A DNA stretch of 64,000 nt from RI-153 sp963721725 (GCA_963721725.1 CAVRLX010000009.1:310001-374000), one strand, 5' to 3'; shown: positions 52,246 to 61,024, numbered from the stretch's first letter. Notes: generated by a model from the letters alone, not told the origin. Numbers and translations are program-made.

Positions 52246-54591
52246 TCATTTGCGGGTTATGGGAAATTTCCCTAAAGATAGCCCTTCTTCGCCAACCTGC
52301 ACAGAGAGCAAAGCATCCCCCGCCGTGTAGGGCAGATCAAATTCGCCGCGTATCAGATCGCCTGGCTGCCATAGACCAGTTGCGTATAGTCCACCAGCCA
52401 AAGGAGCCGTGAGCGTACTTTCGCCCAGATCTAGCGTCATGGTCTGTTCCGCGGGCCAGTCTGCGGGTAGTGGATCGGGCGCTTGCCAGTAGAGCGTTAC
52501 ATGCAGCATATCGCCGGGCTGGAGCGGACGCTGGGGATCATGGGCATAGCCGCGCACATACGCATCATAGCCCAGCAGCGTCACCGACCCAAGCGTCTGC
52601 GCAAGCCGTTGTTGCATGGGCAGAATGGCGGTGGGGAGCGATCTGTGGCCGCGTTCAATGCGAACGTTGCCCAGGTCGAAGCTGTCACCCTTCTGCACAG
52701 GCAGGCGCACACCTGTTTCCGCATCATATATTGCCAGCATCAGCCGATAGCTGCCCGGCGGTGTTCCCGGTGGAATGAAGAGGGCGTGATTGTCGTGTAC
52801 GGTCTCTCCCGCTTTCCAGCCAAGGGTGGGCGCAGAGCCGCCAGCCGGTTCGCTATCGCGCTGGGCCAGCACCTGATTGCGTGTATCCAACAGTTGTAGC
52901 GTCACCTTGTAGCGCTGCTTGGTCTCGCGAATCGGTTGCCACGTCAGCCCCAAGAGCAGACTCTCGCCGGGCGCTACGCTTAATCCGTCTGCGGGCAGAC
53001 AGAGATCGCTTAACGTTGCCACTTCTCCCCACTGTATCAACTCCTCTAGCGGCTGGCAGCGCAACCCCAGCGGCTGGCTATAGACCACAAAGCGCACGTT
53101 ACCCTGCCAGCTTTCCAGCCCTTTGAAGGCGTGGCGGTTGAGCCAGCCCTCCACAACGCCGTCGGGATCGGCTTCATCGGTGGCCCAAAAAAGCGCGAAA
53201 ATCTGACGGCGCCCAGCCGTGGCTGTGGAGAGGGTAGCCTGCGTGGCTGCGCCATCGGCTGGGCGCATAGTCGGCAGGGCCAACACGGGCAATCCTGGAT
53301 CATAATAGCTCCACACGTCGGCTTGACCGGGCGCGTTGAGAATCACCAAATCGGTTGCCGTATCCCCCAGCGCCGCTACCGTTGCCGCCATCCCTGCGTA
53401 GTTATCGCGCGCCGTGGGGTCGGTATAGTAGGGGGGAAGGATGATGAGGGCAATCATAAGGGGGAGTGTGTAATGCGTAATGCGTAATGCGTGATGCGTG
53501 ATATTGCCTGCCGCCTGCCACCTGCCGCCTGCCACCAATGTCCCCACGGCTACACACCAGGCTGGCGATGCCACAAGCAGAAATTTGAGAAAGGCTTGGC
53601 TGAAGAGGCCCAGGCCGAACATAACGCCAATAGGGGCGAGCAGCCACAGAAGCAGGGCAACGCCGGCGGGCGAGTGACGTAATCTCCACAGCCCGAAGAG
53701 GGGCAAGATCGCAGCCAGCAGCAGCCAGCCCCCGGCGAGATCAGGCGCTGTGCGGATGGGGCCGGTGATCAACGTGTGCAGGGTGAGGCGCAGCCCGTCG
53801 AGCAGTGCCACGGATTCGCCACCGGCAGGCCAGTGTAAGACGCGCTCAATGGCGGTGGGCAGCCAGGGCAGAAAAACGAACAGTGCCAGTGTGTTGACGA
53901 GGATAAATGCCCAAGGGAACTGCTTGAAACGAGTTTTGTGCCCCCAATCCCAAAGATAGGCCAGCGCACCGGCAGCCAGGAGCAGCGGGAAAATATAGTG
54001 GGTCCAGAGGCCGGCGATGGCGGCGAGGAGATAGAGAAAGGGTGAAGAGTCAAGGGTGAAGAGTGAAGGGTAAAGAGTGAAGGGTGAAGGGTGCCTGCCG
54101 CTTGCTGTCCAGCGGAGCAGCGCCCAGAGCAAAAGCGCGCTTTCGAGCATGAGCAGGGCGTACATGCGCGCTTCTTGGCTGTAATAGATCTGAAAGGGGT
54201 TGAGGGCGGCGATCAGGGCGGCCAGGAGTGGAGCAAAGCGGGCATGGGGCATGGCTGTGCGGGCAATGGCGTAGATCACGCCGACGCTGAGTGTCCCGGC
54301 CAGGGCCGAAAACGAACGCAGCCCGATTACATCGCGTCCGAAGAGCGTGGTCCAGGCTTTGAGCAGCCAATAGTAGCCCGGTGGGTGAATATCGGCGGCA
54401 GCGGCGGCAGCAATCTGGGGGAAAGTTCGGGCGGTCAACGCCCAGGTATTGCCTTCATCGTGCCAGAGCGACGAGCATGAAAGGCAATAGAAGCGCAGGA
54501 AGGCGGCGCAGAAAAGAATGAGAAAGAAGAATAAAGAATAAAGATTGGGTTTGGATATGTGCGCTTTGACTCTGGTTGATCTATTTCCCAT
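52246..54591 (-). CDS. GT39-like membrane glycosyltransferase
   Basis: 781 aa. N-terminal signal/membrane helix then an acidic D-E sequence (S-L-W-H-D-E-G-N-T-W) in the first outer loop, the usual catalytic Asp-Glu element of lipid-dependent C-type glycosyltransferases (ArnT/PMT/GT39). About ten membrane helices extend to ~residue 400; H-P-P-G-Y-Y-W-L-L-K and S-Q-E-A-R-M-Y are family landmarks. The C-terminal ~350 residues are an extracellular beta-rich domain. Two hairpin-word repeats lie in frame in loops (residues ~166-185 and ~351-374). It follows a glycoside hydrolase gene by 3 nt. Confidence 0.85.
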   Translation of the reverse strand: MGNRSTRVKAHISKPNLYSLFFFLILFCAAFLRFYCLSCSSLWHDEGNTWALTARTFPQIAAAAAADIHPPGYYWLLKAWTTLFGRDVIGLRSFSALAGTLSVGVIYAIARTAMPHARFAPLLAALIAALNPFQIYYSQEARMYALLMLESALLLWALLRWTASGRHPSPFTLYPSLFTLDSSPFLYLLAAIAGLWTHYIFPLLLAAGALAYLWDWGHKTRFKQFPWAFILVNTLALFVFLPWLPTAIERVLHWPAGGESVALLDGLRLTLHTLITGPIRTAPDLAGGWLLLAAILPLFGLWRLRHSPAGVALLLWLLAPIGVMFGLGLFSQAFLKFLLVASPAWCVAVGTLVAGGRWQAAGNITHHALRITHYTLPLMIALIILPPYYTDPTARDNYAGMAATVAALGDTATDLVILNAPGQADVWSYYDPGLPVLALPTMRPADGAATQATLSTATAGRRQIFALFWATDEADPDGVVEGWLNRHAFKGLESWQGNVRFVVYSQPLGLRCQPLEELIQWGEVATLSDLCLPADGLSVAPGESLLLGLTWQPIRETKQRYKVTLQLLDTRNQVLAQRDSEPAGGSAPTLGWKAGETVHDNHALFIPPGTPPGSYRLMLAIYDAETGVRLPVQKGDSFDLGNVRIERGHRSLPTAILPMQQRLAQTLGSVTLLGYDAYVRGYAHDPQRPLQPGDMLHVTLYWQAPDPLPADWPAEQTMTLDLGESTLTAPLAGGLYATGLWQPGDLIRGEFDLPYTAGDALLSVQVGEEGLSLGKFPITRK
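53468..53537. repeat. Simple-word repeat inside the glycosyltransferase gene (1)
   Basis: GTAATGCGTAATGCG/GATGCGTGATG words followed by CCTGCCGCCTGCCACC words, ~70 nt. These words are like the intergenic hairpin repeats but here are translated in frame into a loop (residues ~351-374). Confidence 0.6.
54036..54093. repeat. Simple-word repeat inside the glycosyltransferase gene (2)
   Basis: Tandem AGGGTGAAGAGT/AGGGTAAAG words, ~58 nt, read in frame as a P-S-P-F-T-L-Y-P-S-L-F-T-L loop. Confidence 0.6.
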
Positions 54592-54594
54592 GGT

Positions 54595-55872
54595 TTATTC
54601 TTTATTCATATACTGCTTTACCGCCTCGTACACGGGCTGCGGCGTGAAATCCGGCGCCAGCAGCCGAAAATAGGCTTCGGGCTGGTTGTTCGTTTCCCAG
54701 GCGTCGGTGGCACGTTTGAGATACCAGACATTGGCAACGCCCAGCCAGGGCCATTCGGTGCGGATCCGTTCATAGGCCAGGGGTAGATTAGCGGCCTGTT
54801 GCGCCAGGGAAACGCGGCCATAGCGGGGATCGACGCCTTCGGGCGCGGCGTTCCAGTTCATCTCGCTGATCCAGATCGGCTTGTCGGCGTCGCCATTTGC
54901 CACCATCAGATCGCGCACAAACTGCGGGCGGCCAAAGTTCATGACGCGTGGGTGCATGCGTCGATCCGTGGGGCCAGACCAAAGGCCATAGCCTTGCACT
55001 GCCATAATATCAAAATAAGGGGCTGCGCCAGCGTCGTACATGCGCTGCAAAAAGAGCAGATCGTTGAAATTGCGTGCCGGGAGCAACGTGCCGTCGAGAT
55101 CAATAGTGGCGGCCAGCGCGCCGGCGATGATCACGGCGCTGGGGTCTGCCTGGCGGGCAGCGGTGGCCGCCAGGCGCAGCAACTCGGTGTACTGCACCGG
55201 GCTGACTGGGTTCACTTCGCCCCACTCTGGATAGATGTTCGGTTCGTTCCAGAGTTGATAGAAGCGCACGCGGCCCCGATAGCGCTCGACCACGGCGCGC
55301 ACAAAGTCGGCGAAATCGGTGTAATCGTCGGGCGGGGCATAGGTTCCCCCCTCGTTGCCCCCGGCGCGGCTCCAAGCTGGGGGGTTGCTCAGCCGCACGA
55401 TGAGTTCCAGGTTGTGCGCTTCGGCCAGCGCCACAATCTGATCATATTTATCCCAGGCCGAGCGGCGCGGCTCGTGGCGACGATCCTCAAAATCACCCTT
55501 GCCGTGGATCTCAATATCTTCCCAGGGGAATTCCTGACGCAGCCAGTGGAAGCCTGCCTCCGCTGCCATCTGCACAGCCAGGGCACGCTTGGCCGGGTCT
55601 GCTTCTTGCTCCAAAAAGACGTTGACGCCAAAGGGGTTAATGCCAGTATCAACGGTCGCGGTGGTGGGGGCCAAATCGAGCCGAGGTCGCAGCCATGCAC
55701 TGCCCAAATCGGTTAACCCTTTGATCTGTGGCAGCAGATCGGTTTCGCCGGTTTGGAATGCCATCCAGGCGCGCGCGGGCGGGGTAATAAGCAGCAAAAA
55801 GGCCAGCCCGCCGATGCCTAGCAGGCTGGCCCAAAGGAGCAGTGTTTGTTGCAGTGCATGTTTCACAGTCAA
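54595..55872 (-). CDS. Extracellular glycoside hydrolase (GH5/GH39 clan A-like)
   Basis: 425 aa from a TTG at 55872, with GTG at 55866 as an alternative. An N-terminal membrane helix anchors it. (beta/alpha)8 clan A landmarks: W-N-E-P-N-I-Y-P with the acid/base Glu and W-I-S-E-M-N-W-N with the nucleophile Glu. Similar to xylosidase/cellulase-type glycosidases; substrate unknown. It precedes the glycosyltransferase by 3 nt, so the pair may build or trim a surface glycan. The toxin gene upstream ends 3 nt before its start. Confidence 0.8.
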   Translation of the reverse strand: MTVKHALQQTLLLWASLLGIGGLAFLLLITPPARAWMAFQTGETDLLPQIKGLTDLGSAWLRPRLDLAPTTATVDTGINPFGVNVFLEQEADPAKRALAVQMAAEAGFHWLRQEFPWEDIEIHGKGDFEDRRHEPRRSAWDKYDQIVALAEAHNLELIVRLSNPPAWSRAGGNEGGTYAPPDDYTDFADFVRAVVERYRGRVRFYQLWNEPNIYPEWGEVNPVSPVQYTELLRLAATAARQADPSAVIIAGALAATIDLDGTLLPARNFNDLLFLQRMYDAGAAPYFDIMAVQGYGLWSGPTDRRMHPRVMNFGRPQFVRDLMVANGDADKPIWISEMNWNAAPEGVDPRYGRVSLAQQAANLPLAYERIRTEWPWLGVANVWYLKRATDAWETNNQPEAYFRLLAPDFTPQPVYEAVKQYMNKE

Positions 55873-55875
55873 AAC

Positions 55876-56250
55876 TTAGCGGTAAATGTAGTTGCGAATA
55901 AACACTAACACGAAACGGAAGGCGTCTTCAGCCGAATTAGTGGGAAGTGAGCTTTCGCTCACGGTTGTCTCTGCTCCGGCATGGAGATGATGGGGGAACG
56001 TTTTGACACTTTGATGATGTGGAGCATTATCCCATCGATAAATTGCCCCATCAATTCCACGTCGCTCCCAGTGGTAAGCGTAGTCATCATTGGTGAAACG
56101 CACATCGAGAAATGATGAGTCATCAAAGTTGATGCGCAATACTCGCGGATTTAAGCTCGTCCCACCAATAAGTTGAGTTGACTGGACGATGTCTTGAAAC
56201 TCCTGCTGGGCTAACTCAAGCAGACGATGATAAAGAATGTTCGTCTGCAT
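55876..56250 (-). CDS. TumE/DUF6516-like toxin
   Basis: 124 aa from the ATG at 56250; an ATG at 56262 is also in frame. D-D-S-F-L-D-V-R-F-T, Y-A-Y-H-W-E-R-R-G and P-H-H-Q-S-V-K-T-F-P-H-H-L-H are features of DUF6516 (TumE) proteins, proposed RNase toxins of type II TA systems. The start lies within the end of the upstream partner gene, a translational-coupling arrangement typical of TA modules. Confidence 0.65.
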   Translation of the reverse strand: MQTNILYHRLLELAQQEFQDIVQSTQLIGGTSLNPRVLRINFDDSSFLDVRFTNDDYAYHWERRGIDGAIYRWDNAPHHQSVKTFPHHLHAGAETTVSESSLPTNSAEDAFRFVLVFIRNYIYR

Positions 56251-56524
56251 AGGATTTCGCAAGCAGGGACTTTACCCGTTGCACAAATTCTTTGCTATTC
56301 TGCCAGTCTATGTAATCTTCCCAGGCTGGGTGACCAGGTACAAGTTGATCGGCAATCGCCTGTTTTAGATCCTCGGATTCCAAGACACCATAACGTTCTC
56401 GAATCTGAGCAATGTCACTTTCTGCTTTAGCGATCTCGCGCAGGAGCAAGGCACGCAAACCTTCCTCCATCACAACGTCTGGAGGCATCGCAAGATGATG
56501 TGCAACACTCTCTGCGGTTAACAA
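56216..56524 (-). CDS. Putative antitoxin partner of the TumE-like protein
   Basis: 102 aa from a TTG at 56524 with AAGGAGG five nt upstream; the longer open frame (to 56623) passes through a simple-word repeat that is not likely to be coding. Mostly helical; R-E-I-A-K-A-E-S-D-I-A-Q-I-R-E-R-Y-G is a coiled segment. Family not named; position and overlap (35 nt with the toxin) point to the antitoxin. Confidence 0.55.
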   Translation of the reverse strand: MLTAESVAHHLAMPPDVVMEEGLRALLLREIAKAESDIAQIRERYGVLESEDLKQAIADQLVPGHPAWEDYIDWQNSKEFVQRVKSLLAKSYADEHSLSSSA

Positions 56525-56562
56525 GCTTGCCTCCTTCTCCCCCAATTGCCAATCGCTACTCT

Positions 56563-57591
56563 CTAGTTCCGCACAAACGTAATGCCGGTACACTGCTGGC
56601 TGTCGGTAATGGTCTTGACCCACTTGGGCGATTGTGGCGTCAAATCTGCAAAGTCGGAGGATTGTCCGCCGGCGGGCAAGTTAACCGGGCATTGGATCAC
56701 AAAGATCTCGACGGTGGTCCCCGGTGTGGCGGGTCCGCCAAAGGGCGAGAAGCCCCAATTTCCATCGCCCACGCCATCACACCCTGAACATTTGGTGGTG
56801 CGGGGTCCAAAAAAGCCAATGTGAATACAGACACCATTGATCAGTGAGTTGTCGCGGGCACGGGTAAAGCCGCTAAAGTAAGTCTGCCCTGGGTTGGGAT
56901 CACAACGCTCCACACCTTCAAGCAACAGGAAGGGCGTCTGCGGGACCGGCGTGGGCGGGGGCGCTGCAGGCACGGTGGGTGCGGCAGGCACGGGTGTATT
57001 TGTGGGCTGTTGTGGCACAGGTGTGGGCTGGGCTGGGCGCGGGGTGGCTGTGGGCGGCAGTTGTGGGATATTGGCGGCAATCGCCACCGACCCTGTATTT
57101 TGCGCCGTCACCAGTGGGCCATAGACCCAACCCGTTTGGCCGTTATAGTTGATCTGCCACCAGTCACCCTGGGGATTTTTGCCGGTTACGGTAAACTGCT
57201 GGCCTGTGTTGCCCGCGCCGATGATGGCGTAGCTTGTGCCGGGGCCACCGCGCACGTTCATGGTCTGGGCGAGGATCACCACTGGCTCGGTAGCCGGGGG
57301 ATCCGTGGGCACGGGAGCCGCTTCCGTGGGCGTGGGCTGCTCCGCCGCGGGTTGCGCCTCTGGGGGCGCTTCCACAACCGCAGTGGGCTGATTGGCGGCT
57401 GCCACTTCCGTCTCGGCGGCTCTAGCCGTAGTCGCCGCGGCCGGGTCCACAGGCATCACCACGATTTCCGGCGTGGGCGTAAAGGTGGGCACCGGTGTAT
57501 TGGTGGCAACTGCGGGCAGCGCTGGCTGCTGCGGTGTGCAGGCTGCCAGCCACAAGGTGAAAATAAGCGATAGAAAAGCAATTTTTTGCAT
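56563..57591 (-). CDS. SH3-domain lipoprotein with Pro/Thr linkers
   Basis: 342 aa from the ATG at 57591. Signal peptide with lipobox L-A-A-C. Two Pro/Thr/Ala-rich linkers flank a bacterial SH3 domain (about residues 105-165: M-N-V-R-G-G-P-G-T-S-Y-A-I-I-G through W-V-Y-G). The C-terminal domain has four Cys (two in C-S-G-C) in a stretch without known family. Probably a cell-surface protein binding wall or glycans. Confidence 0.8.
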   Translation of the reverse strand: MQKIAFLSLIFTLWLAACTPQQPALPAVATNTPVPTFTPTPEIVVMPVDPAAATTARAAETEVAAANQPTAVVEAPPEAQPAAEQPTPTEAAPVPTDPPATEPVVILAQTMNVRGGPGTSYAIIGAGNTGQQFTVTGKNPQGDWWQINYNGQTGWVYGPLVTAQNTGSVAIAANIPQLPPTATPRPAQPTPVPQQPTNTPVPAAPTVPAAPPPTPVPQTPFLLLEGVERCDPNPGQTYFSGFTRARDNSLINGVCIHIGFFGPRTTKCSGCDGVGDGNWGFSPFGGPATPGTTVEIFVIQCPVNLPAGGQSSDFADLTPQSPKWVKTITDSQQCTGITFVRN

Positions 57592-57774
57592 AGTAGGTTC
57601 AGTGGGGTTGTGAATAAGGATAATCAAGCGGCATCGCTACGGTCCAGTGACCGTCAAATACAAAAACGATGCACACTCCCGGTCAAGAATGGTGGGAGTA
57701 TAGCATATGCCACTGCAACGACCAAACCAACAGAAGAGTTCCCCGGAGGTGTATTGGCCAGCGGTTACTTTTCC

Positions 57775-58221
57775 TCATCCCCCTGGAATTTCCAAGACGA
57801 CATACTGCTCTTCCACGGAGACGGTGTAGGTTTCGGCCACGTAGGGGCCTTTTTGGGGGCCGGCTGGGGCGTCTGCGGCAAGGGTTGCGCCGGGTTCCAC
57901 ATGGACGGCGTAGCTGCGTACACGCGTGGTGGCGGGATCAAACCAAGACTGGCCGGTTTTGACGTCGAATTCCCAGCCGTGCCAGGGGCAGCGCAGGATC
58001 TCACCACGGCGGCTGTAGCGGTAGTCGCCGGGCTGATCCGATTCAAGGAAGCCCGTGAGTCGTCCTTCGCAGAGGGGGCCGCCCTGATGTGGGCAGGTAT
58101 TGCGCAGGGCGTAAAATTCGCCGTTCACGTTGAAGACGCCCACACTGCGCCCGGCCACGTCTACGATCTTGCGCTCGCCCGGCGCAATCTCCGCCACGGT
58201 TGCCACAATGTATTTTGCCAT
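57775..58221 (-). CDS. Rieske [2Fe-2S] protein
   Basis: 148 aa from the ATG at 58221. Cluster-binding pairs are C-P-H-Q-G-G-P-L-C and C-P-W-H-G-W-E-F, i.e. the C-x-H and C-x2-H pattern. Small cytosolic Rieske proteins of this layout (nitrite reductase small-subunit or dioxygenase ferredoxin type) pass electrons to oxygenases; no oxygenase gene is adjacent. Confidence 0.9.
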   Translation of the reverse strand: MAKYIVATVAEIAPGERKIVDVAGRSVGVFNVNGEFYALRNTCPHQGGPLCEGRLTGFLESDQPGDYRYSRRGEILRCPWHGWEFDVKTGQSWFDPATTRVRSYAVHVEPGATLAADAPAGPQKGPYVAETYTVSVEEQYVVLEIPGG

Positions 58222-58262
58222 AGGAGATTTCCCAGAAGATTTAATACAGAGATGAAGAAGGT

Positions 58263-58315
58263 ATTGGATATTAGGTATTGGTACTTGTGACCGTCGCCAA
58301 TACCTAATATCCAAT
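58263..58315. repeat. Simple-word hairpin repeat
   Basis: ATTGGATATTAGGTATTGG (58263-58281) is perfectly inverted at 58297-58315, between the Rieske and RraA-like genes. Confidence 0.7.
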
Positions 58316-58330
58316 ATCCAATCCCTTCCC

Positions 58331-59071
58331 CTACTTCGCTTGCGCCTTGCGCCACTCTTCGTATTCGGCCTGGGCGTCTTCGCGCAGGGGATAGTATTTG
58401 CGCAGATCGCCGCCTTCAGAGAGGCGGATGCGCGAGAATTCTTCCCACTCGGCGTGTTTGCTGGCCCGTTCCAGCAGTTCCGGGGCCAGTTTAATCGGCA
58501 CCACCACCACGCCGTCGTCGTCGGCCACAATGATGTCGCCGGGCATGACCAGGATGCCGCCACAGGCAATCGGCACGTTCACAGCATGGGGGAAGATGTT
58601 GGTCTGTACGTGAAAGTTGGGGGTTGTGCCTTTGAGCCACAGCCCCAGCCCCAGATCCTTGGCCTTGGGATAGTCGCGGATGCAGCCGTCGATGACTACG
58701 CCAGCGCCGCCCTGGCCTTTGAAATAGGTAAGCATCATCTCGCCAAAGACGCCGCTGGTCATGTCGCCGCGGGCATCCACGACGACGATATCGCCGGGCT
58801 GTGTGTGATAGAGCACATGGCGGTGCAGTTGGCGTTCCGGGTTTTGATACTCGCCGCCGCCGTGTAGATCTTCGCGCTTGGGCATAAATTGCAGGGTCAA
58901 CGCTGGGCCGACCACGGTTGCGCCAGAGGTAAAGGGCGTCGGGCCGATGATCTGGGCGTTGCGGATGCCCAGTTTGGAAAGCTCGCCGCCAGCCGTGGCG
59001 CTGCCGATTTCGCGCAGCCCTTCGATAAGTTCTTTGGGCGGGCGCTGAATGTCTTGGGTTTCCATTGCCAT
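58331..59071 (-). CDS. RraA-family protein
   Basis: 246 aa; ATG with GAGGAGAAG upstream. The RraA/HMG aldolase fold: G-D-I-V-V-V-D-A-R-G-D, V-I-D-G-C-I-R-D-Y and V-M-P-G-D-I-I-V-A-D-D-D-G-V. These proteins are either oxaloacetate/4-hydroxy-4-methyl-2-oxoglutarate aldolases or RNase E inhibitors; the presence of the G-x-I-R-D and D-D-D-G motifs fits an aldolase-type enzyme. Follows a Rieske gene downstream. Confidence 0.85.
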   Translation of the reverse strand: MAMETQDIQRPPKELIEGLREIGSATAGGELSKLGIRNAQIIGPTPFTSGATVVGPALTLQFMPKREDLHGGGEYQNPERQLHRHVLYHTQPGDIVVVDARGDMTSGVFGEMMLTYFKGQGGAGVVIDGCIRDYPKAKDLGLGLWLKGTTPNFHVQTNIFPHAVNVPIACGGILVMPGDIIVADDDGVVVVPIKLAPELLERASKHAEWEEFSRIRLSEGGDLRKYYPLREDAQAEYEEWRKAQAK

Positions 59072-59384
59072 GATGTTTCTTCTCCTCAGTGGGGATGGGA
59101 TAGGGTCAAAAAAGGTAATTATACAGCTTCAGGTGCGACGCACGGGTCTGAATGAGCCTACAACACTGAATCCTCTCCTGACCAGTGCGTCGCACCTGAA
59201 TCGTTACCAAAAAAGAGCTTAATTACCACAAAAGCGGTTTTGTCAGTATACGGCGCGCCTGTGGATCGGACAAGATCGCGTCGAGATGGGTGAAATTGAG
59301 GCGAACATGCTTTCATATGACGGCTGCCGTTGCCCCATCACGGTCTATGGCTAGCCGCCGAAGGCAACCAGATTGCAACTGCCT
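59072..59384. other. Intergenic region with palindromic repeat
   Basis: Holds copy C of the palindromic repeat (59114-59208). The rest (to 59384) has short shadows only; no gene seen. Confidence 0.5.
59114..59208. repeat. Palindromic interspersed repeat, copy C
   Basis: GGTGCGACGCAC (59132-59143) and GTGCGTCGCACC (59185-59196) are perfect inverted repeats, with outer GGTAA (59114-59118) and TTACC (59204-59208). The central part differs from copies A, B and D. Confidence 0.75.
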
Positions 59385-60479
59385 CTACGGATACGCAAAA
59401 AATGCCTTCGCCACCTTCAAGATGCCCTGGCTCCACGGTACACGGTGCGAAACGCCGCTCTTGTTTTCAAATTCATGCAGATGCTCAATGTACCAAACAT
59501 AGTTGCGCACCAACGCCTCTTTGTTGGAATAGCGCGGTTGCCAGCCCAACACCCGTTTGGCCTTGTCGATGGCGACAAACGAATCGGTGGCCGCGGTCTC
59601 GTAGACCCATTTATAGAGCGGCGACAGGTGCATCTTCTCCAACAGGCGCAGCGTCCAGATCGCGGGGGCGGCGGGCAGCGGCACTATGCGTTTGCCATGT
59701 CCGGCGTAGTCCAACACGGCTTGGTAGTCCTCCTTCATGGTTGTGAAATTTTCCGCGCCGATGTTAAAGGTGTCGTTCACGCGCGCCGGCTCCAGCGTGG
59801 CGGCGAGATAGATGGCGGCGCACAGATCTTCTACATCCAGCAGTTGATAGCGGTTGTTGCCGCTGCCCAACATGGGAAAATTTTTGCCATCTTTGGCCCA
59901 ATCATAGAAGAGCGCAAAGACGCCCAACCGCTCTGGGCCAATGAACGATTTGGGCCGAATCACCGGCACACACAGCCCCTTTTTGCGATAATCCGCGCAG
60001 ATCTCTTCGGCCTTAACCTTGGCCTCGCCATACGGACCCACGCCATGCAGCCGGTCATCCTCCAGCAGCGGGTGATGGTCGGGGATGCCGTAGACGGCTG
60101 TGGACGAAATGTGGATACAGCGCTCTACGCCATGCTCATACGCCGACTGTAACACGGTGCGCAGCCCGTCAATATCCGTGGTATAGATATCCTCGGCGCT
60201 ATAGAGCGGCAGCGCCGCCGCCGTGTGGATCACCATATCCACCCCGGCCACGGCCCGATCGACAGCGGCTTTGTCGCGGATGTCGCCGCGTTGAATCGTG
60301 ATTTGATCGCGTTCAGGATAGTCAAAGTCGGCCAGATCCAGAGAGACCACCTTGTGGCCGCGGGCAAGCAGATAGCGGGTCATGTTAATGCCCAAAAAGC
60401 CCGCGCCGCCCGTGATCAAAAAGGTCTTGGCTGCGGTTTTTTCAGGTGCGGGGCCTTGGTCGAGATCGGGTGATGCCAT
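59385..60479 (-). CDS. NAD-dependent epimerase/dehydratase (extended SDR)
   Basis: 364 aa with GGAGAAAA upstream of the ATG at 60479. The Rossmann motif is I-T-G-G-A-G-F-L-G-I-N, and Y-G-E-A-K-V-K is the Y-x3-K catalytic pair (Ser/Thr in H-I-S-S-T-A-V-Y-G). Typical of nucleoside-diphosphate-sugar epimerase or 3-beta-HSD relatives; substrate unknown. Confidence 0.88.
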   Translation of the reverse strand: MASPDLDQGPAPEKTAAKTFLITGGAGFLGINMTRYLLARGHKVVSLDLADFDYPERDQITIQRGDIRDKAAVDRAVAGVDMVIHTAAALPLYSAEDIYTTDIDGLRTVLQSAYEHGVERCIHISSTAVYGIPDHHPLLEDDRLHGVGPYGEAKVKAEEICADYRKKGLCVPVIRPKSFIGPERLGVFALFYDWAKDGKNFPMLGSGNNRYQLLDVEDLCAAIYLAATLEPARVNDTFNIGAENFTTMKEDYQAVLDYAGHGKRIVPLPAAPAIWTLRLLEKMHLSPLYKWVYETAATDSFVAIDKAKRVLGWQPRYSNKEALVRNYVWYIEHLHEFENKSGVSHRVPWSQGILKVAKAFFAYP

Positions 60480-60495
60480 TGAATTTTCTCCAAAG

Positions 60496-61011
60496 TTAAA
60501 GGGAATTGTGCGCCAACCACTCGTTGATCAGCGTAATTGTTGATTCAAACGCCAGCGCTGCGGGGATCTCGTCAGGGCCAAACCAGCCGGCATTTTGCAC
60601 ATCATGGCCGTTGGCGGTAATCGTCGTGACGCCTGTGGGGGTGGCTGTGTATGCTAACACAATGCCGGTGCGGTTGCCGTCGCCGTCGGTCATGGCGTAA
60701 ATTTTGAGCAGTTCGCCAACGTTCACAGCCAAGGCCACCTCTTCATTCAATTCACGGCTCAGTGCCATTTCGGGCGATTCATCGGCGTCCATAAAGCCGC
60801 CGGGCAGCGCCCATCTTCCTTTGGCCGGGTCTACCCCGCGCTGCACAAGCAGAACACGTTTCTCATAAATAACCCGCGCAATGACCGCCACTTTGGGATC
60901 CTGAAACTGGGTAAACCCACAGGCGGCGCAGGTGGGGCGCACGTCATCGAATCGAAACGCTTCCACCAACGGGGTGGCGCAATAGGGACAATATCGATAT
61001 GCTTTCGCCAT
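60496..61011 (-). CDS. NUDIX hydrolase with zinc ribbon (NudC-like)
   Basis: 171 aa from the ATG at 61011. Two Cys pairs (Y-C-P-Y-C and C-A-A-C) form a zinc ribbon. The Nudix box is G-G-F-M-D-A-D-E-S-P-E-M-A-L-S-R-E-L-N-E-E, matching G-x5-E-x7-R-E-U-x-E-E. Layout resembles the second half of NADH pyrophosphatase (NudC); substrate may be NADH, NAD-capped RNA or another nucleoside diphosphate. Probably leaderless: a TATAAT sits 7 nt upstream of the start. Confidence 0.85.
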   Translation of the reverse strand: MAKAYRYCPYCATPLVEAFRFDDVRPTCAACGFTQFQDPKVAVIARVIYEKRVLLVQRGVDPAKGRWALPGGFMDADESPEMALSRELNEEVALAVNVGELLKIYAMTDGDGNRTGIVLAYTATPTGVTTITANGHDVQNAGWFGPDEIPAALAFESTITLINEWLAHNSL

Positions 61012-61018
61012 AGGAGAG

Positions 61019-61024
61019 ATTATA
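61019..61024 (-). promoter_or_regulatory. -10 element giving a probably leaderless NUDIX transcript
   Basis: TATAAT on the minus strand ends 7 nt before the ATG at 61011, with no Shine-Dalgarno sequence between them. Confidence 0.5.
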
